A DNA stretch of 64,000 nt from Clostridia bacterium (GTDB lineage: Bacteria > Bacillota > Clostridia > Oscillospirales > Acutalibacteraceae). The notes below the pieces were generated by a model. The model ran no database searches. It was not told where the DNA came from and saw only the letters and a list, made by a program, of their open reading frames with translations. Location: the NCBI GenBank assembly GCA_017380575.1, contig JAFODS010000028.1, forward strand, positions 62,001 through 126,000, given 5' to 3'. Each line of letters starts with the position of its first letter. Positions within the stretch are counted from its first letter, which is position 1. Both the position numbers and the translations under genes were made by a program. Positions 62,866 through 64,000 of this stretch are shown here, piece after piece.

Positions 62866-62897
62866 AAACTCCGTAATGCGGTTGCATTACGGAGTTT
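62866..62897 (-). terminator. Terminator after the oxidoreductase gamma-subunit gene
   Basis: A 14-bp perfect stem (62866-62879 with 62884-62897) with a 4-base loop lies just past the minus-strand stop at 62904 and is followed by AACTTTTA. Confidence 0.85.
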
Positions 62898-62903
62898 GTT
62901 TAA

Positions 62904-63446
62904 TTATTCAGCGTAGTCGTAGCCTGACTTGATAGCTGTTTCGTTAACACCGAGAAGCTCGATCTTACGTGCTGAAACAACCTTCTTAAGAGCTGCATCA
63001 ACGTTATCAAGAGAAAAGCTTTCAACTTCCTTGAGAACCTTACCTGTGATAATCATATTAGCAAGAGTCTTGATGTTGTTATCATATGCCATCTGTGTTG
63101 CAGGGATATAATAAACATCAACGTCTGTTCTTTCAACCTTCTTGTCAATGAGTGTTGAATCGACGAAAATCTTACCGCCGCTTACAACAGAGTTCTCATA
63201 CTTTTCAAGTGAAGGAAGGTTCATTGCGATGAGTACATCGGGAGCATCAACGATGGGAGAACCGATCGGCTCGTCGCTGATGATAACTGAACAGTTAGCT
63301 GTACCGCCACGCATCTCGGGGCCGTATGACGGAAGCCAGCTTACCTGCTTGTCTTCAATAAGTCCTTTATATGCAAGGAATTTTCCTGCGAAGAGGATAC
63401 CCTGTCCGCCGAAGCCTGCAAAAAGCAATCTGCATGTCTTACTCAT
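62904..63446 (-). CDS. korC: 2-oxoacid:ferredoxin oxidoreductase gamma subunit
   Basis: The 180-aa protein has [34 protein letters not shown] and a [13 protein letters not shown] segment, as in gamma subunits of KorABC-type enzymes. Those oxidatively decarboxylate a 2-oxoacid to acyl-CoA with ferredoxin. It overlaps the beta subunit gene (ATGA). Substrate (2-oxoglutarate or another 2-oxoacid) is inferred from nearby acn-icd. Confidence 0.9.
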   Translation of the reverse strand: MSKTCRLLFAGFGGQGILFAGKFLAYKGLIEDKQVSWLPSYGPEMRGGTANCSVIISDEPIGSPIVDAPDVLIAMNLPSLEKYENSVVSGGKIFVDSTLIDKKVERTDVDVYYIPATQMAYDNNIKTLANMIITGKVLKEVESFSLDNVDAALKKVVSARKIELLGVNETAIKSGYDYAE

Positions 63447-64000
63447 TTTGCTTCCTCCTCTGCATAGATATCTTTATAAACACCGAGAGGATAATACGGA
63501 ATCATCTTCTCATCTACCCATTCGAGTGCCTTTTCGGGAGTCATACCCCAGTTTGTCGGGCAAGTTGAAACAACCTCGATAAGAGAGAAGCCTTTGCCTT
63601 CAAGCTGGTTTTGGAAAGCCTTTTTGATAGCCTTCTTTGCGTTCTTAACGTTCTTTACGTTGTTAACAGCAACTCGCTCAAGGTAAGCTGCACCGTCAAC
63701 GTTTGAAAGAAGCTCACAAACCTTTACGGGATAACCTACTGTTTCAACATCTCTGCCGTAAGGTGAAGTCTGTGTAACCTGACCGGGAAGAGTTGTCGGA
63801 GCCATCTGACCGCCTGTCATACCGTAGATTGCATTGTTTACGAAGATAACAGTGATGTTCTCTCTTCTTGCTGCTGCGTGTACCGTTTCAGCAGTACCGA
63901 TAGCTGCAAGGTCACCGTCACCCTGATATGTAAATACGATCTTTGACGGATCACTTCTCTTAACACCTGTTGCAACTGCGGGAGCACGTCCGTGTGCAGC
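63443..64000 (-). CDS. korB: 2-oxoacid:ferredoxin oxidoreductase beta subunit, 5' truncated by the window
   Basis: The open frame runs from 64000 and has the thiamine-diphosphate motif [16 protein letters not shown] followed by [18 protein letters not shown]. An in-frame ATG at 63820 lies inside this conserved region and is not the start. The C-terminal segment [15 protein letters not shown] is also typical. The alpha subunit should lie upstream, outside the window. The true start lies beyond 64000. Confidence 0.92.
   Translation of the reverse strand, partial: AAHGRAPAVATGVKRSDPSKIVFTYQGDGDLAAIGTAETVHAAARRENITVIFVNNAIYGMTGGQMAPTTLPGQVTQTSPYGRDVETVGYPVKVCELLSNVDGAAYLERVAVNNVKNVKNAKKAIKKAFQNQLEGKGFSLIEVVSTCPTNWGMTPEKALEWVDEKMIPYYPLGVYKDIYAEEEAK

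Noticed and set aside
1-64000. tRNA, rRNA, CRISPR arrays, integrase-flanked islands or a replication origin
   Set aside because: No such sequences were recognised on reading both strands; small RNAs or weak sites could have been missed without tools.

Overview
The window looks like a chromosome segment of a spore-forming, anaerobic, gut-type Firmicute, most likely a clostridial Oscillospiraceae/Ruminococcaceae relative. The reasons are low-to-moderate GC, strong AGGAGG ribosome sites, spoVAC-spoVAD, a type I dockerin on a secreted enzyme, 2-oxoacid:ferredoxin oxidoreductase subunits, Rex, a T-box leader on trpB and DUF6054/DUF5058 genes. No rRNA, tRNA, CRISPR array, phage or complete insertion sequence was seen.

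Layout. 1-2.5 kb: end of an L-arabinose operon (araB', araA, araD). 2.5-5.4 kb: secreted dockerin-bearing metallophosphoesterase. 5.5-6.5 kb: a lone GT2 glycosyltransferase. 6.5-9.4 kb: trxB, an MBL-fold hydrolase, a Crp/Fnr regulator and trxA, tied together by two matching TGTGAC-N3-(G/A)TCACA palindromes placed near -41 of the trxB and trxA promoters. 9.5-12.6 kb: large GH106-like glycosidase. 12.7-13.3 kb: odd phosphoribosyltransferase-like protein.

13.5-43.3 kb is one large minus-strand surface-glycan locus. It has three transcription units. The first (promoter near 43.3 kb) is a single priming sugar transferase. The second (promoter near 42.47 kb) carries a CpsB-type phosphatase, a membrane-anchored Ig-like protein, two Wzz/BY-kinase fusions and an ABC exporter, and ends in a terminator near 36.06 kb. 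The third (promoter near 35.99 kb) reads 24 closely packed genes down to 13.5 kb. It begins with a RiPP-like module: PqqD-like recognition protein, radical SAM/SPASM enzyme, a 94-aa candidate precursor, an HprK-related kinase, an S26 peptidase and an NTP_transf_5 nucleotidyltransferase. It then runs into an aminotransferase, a second priming transferase, glycosyltransferases, a cytidylyltransferase, LicD, Stealth, a polymerase, a flippase, an acyltransferase, the CapE/CapF/CapG pathway to UDP-L-FucNAc, and a sugar kinase plus nucleotidyltransferase salvage pair. The peptide-modification module at the head of a glycan operon is the strongest candidate for an undescribed system here.

43.4-46.9 kb: spoVAC, spoVAD and a 53-aa membrane peptide, a RACo-like ferredoxin/ASKHA protein and a DUF6054 protein. 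47.0-48.7 kb: trpB behind a tryptophan-type T-box leader that is followed by a 12-codon leader ORF. 48.7-54.7 kb: the translation/transcription operon rimP-nusA-ylxR-ylxQ-infB-rbfA-nrnA. 54.7-56.3 kb: a DUF5058-type pair of membrane proteins. 56.3-57.0 kb: noncoding DNA with a MITE-like palindromic repeat. 57.0-61.6 kb: acn-icd-rex plus an endonuclease/exonuclease/phosphatase protein, with a Rex-like operator at the acn start site. 61.7-62.8 kb: membrane-anchored glycerophosphodiester phosphodiesterase. 62.9-64.0 kb: gamma subunit and truncated beta subunit of a 2-oxoacid (probably 2-oxoglutarate) ferredoxin oxidoreductase. The acn, icd and oxidoreductase genes together suggest an oxidative half-TCA branch to 2-oxoglutarate and glutamate.
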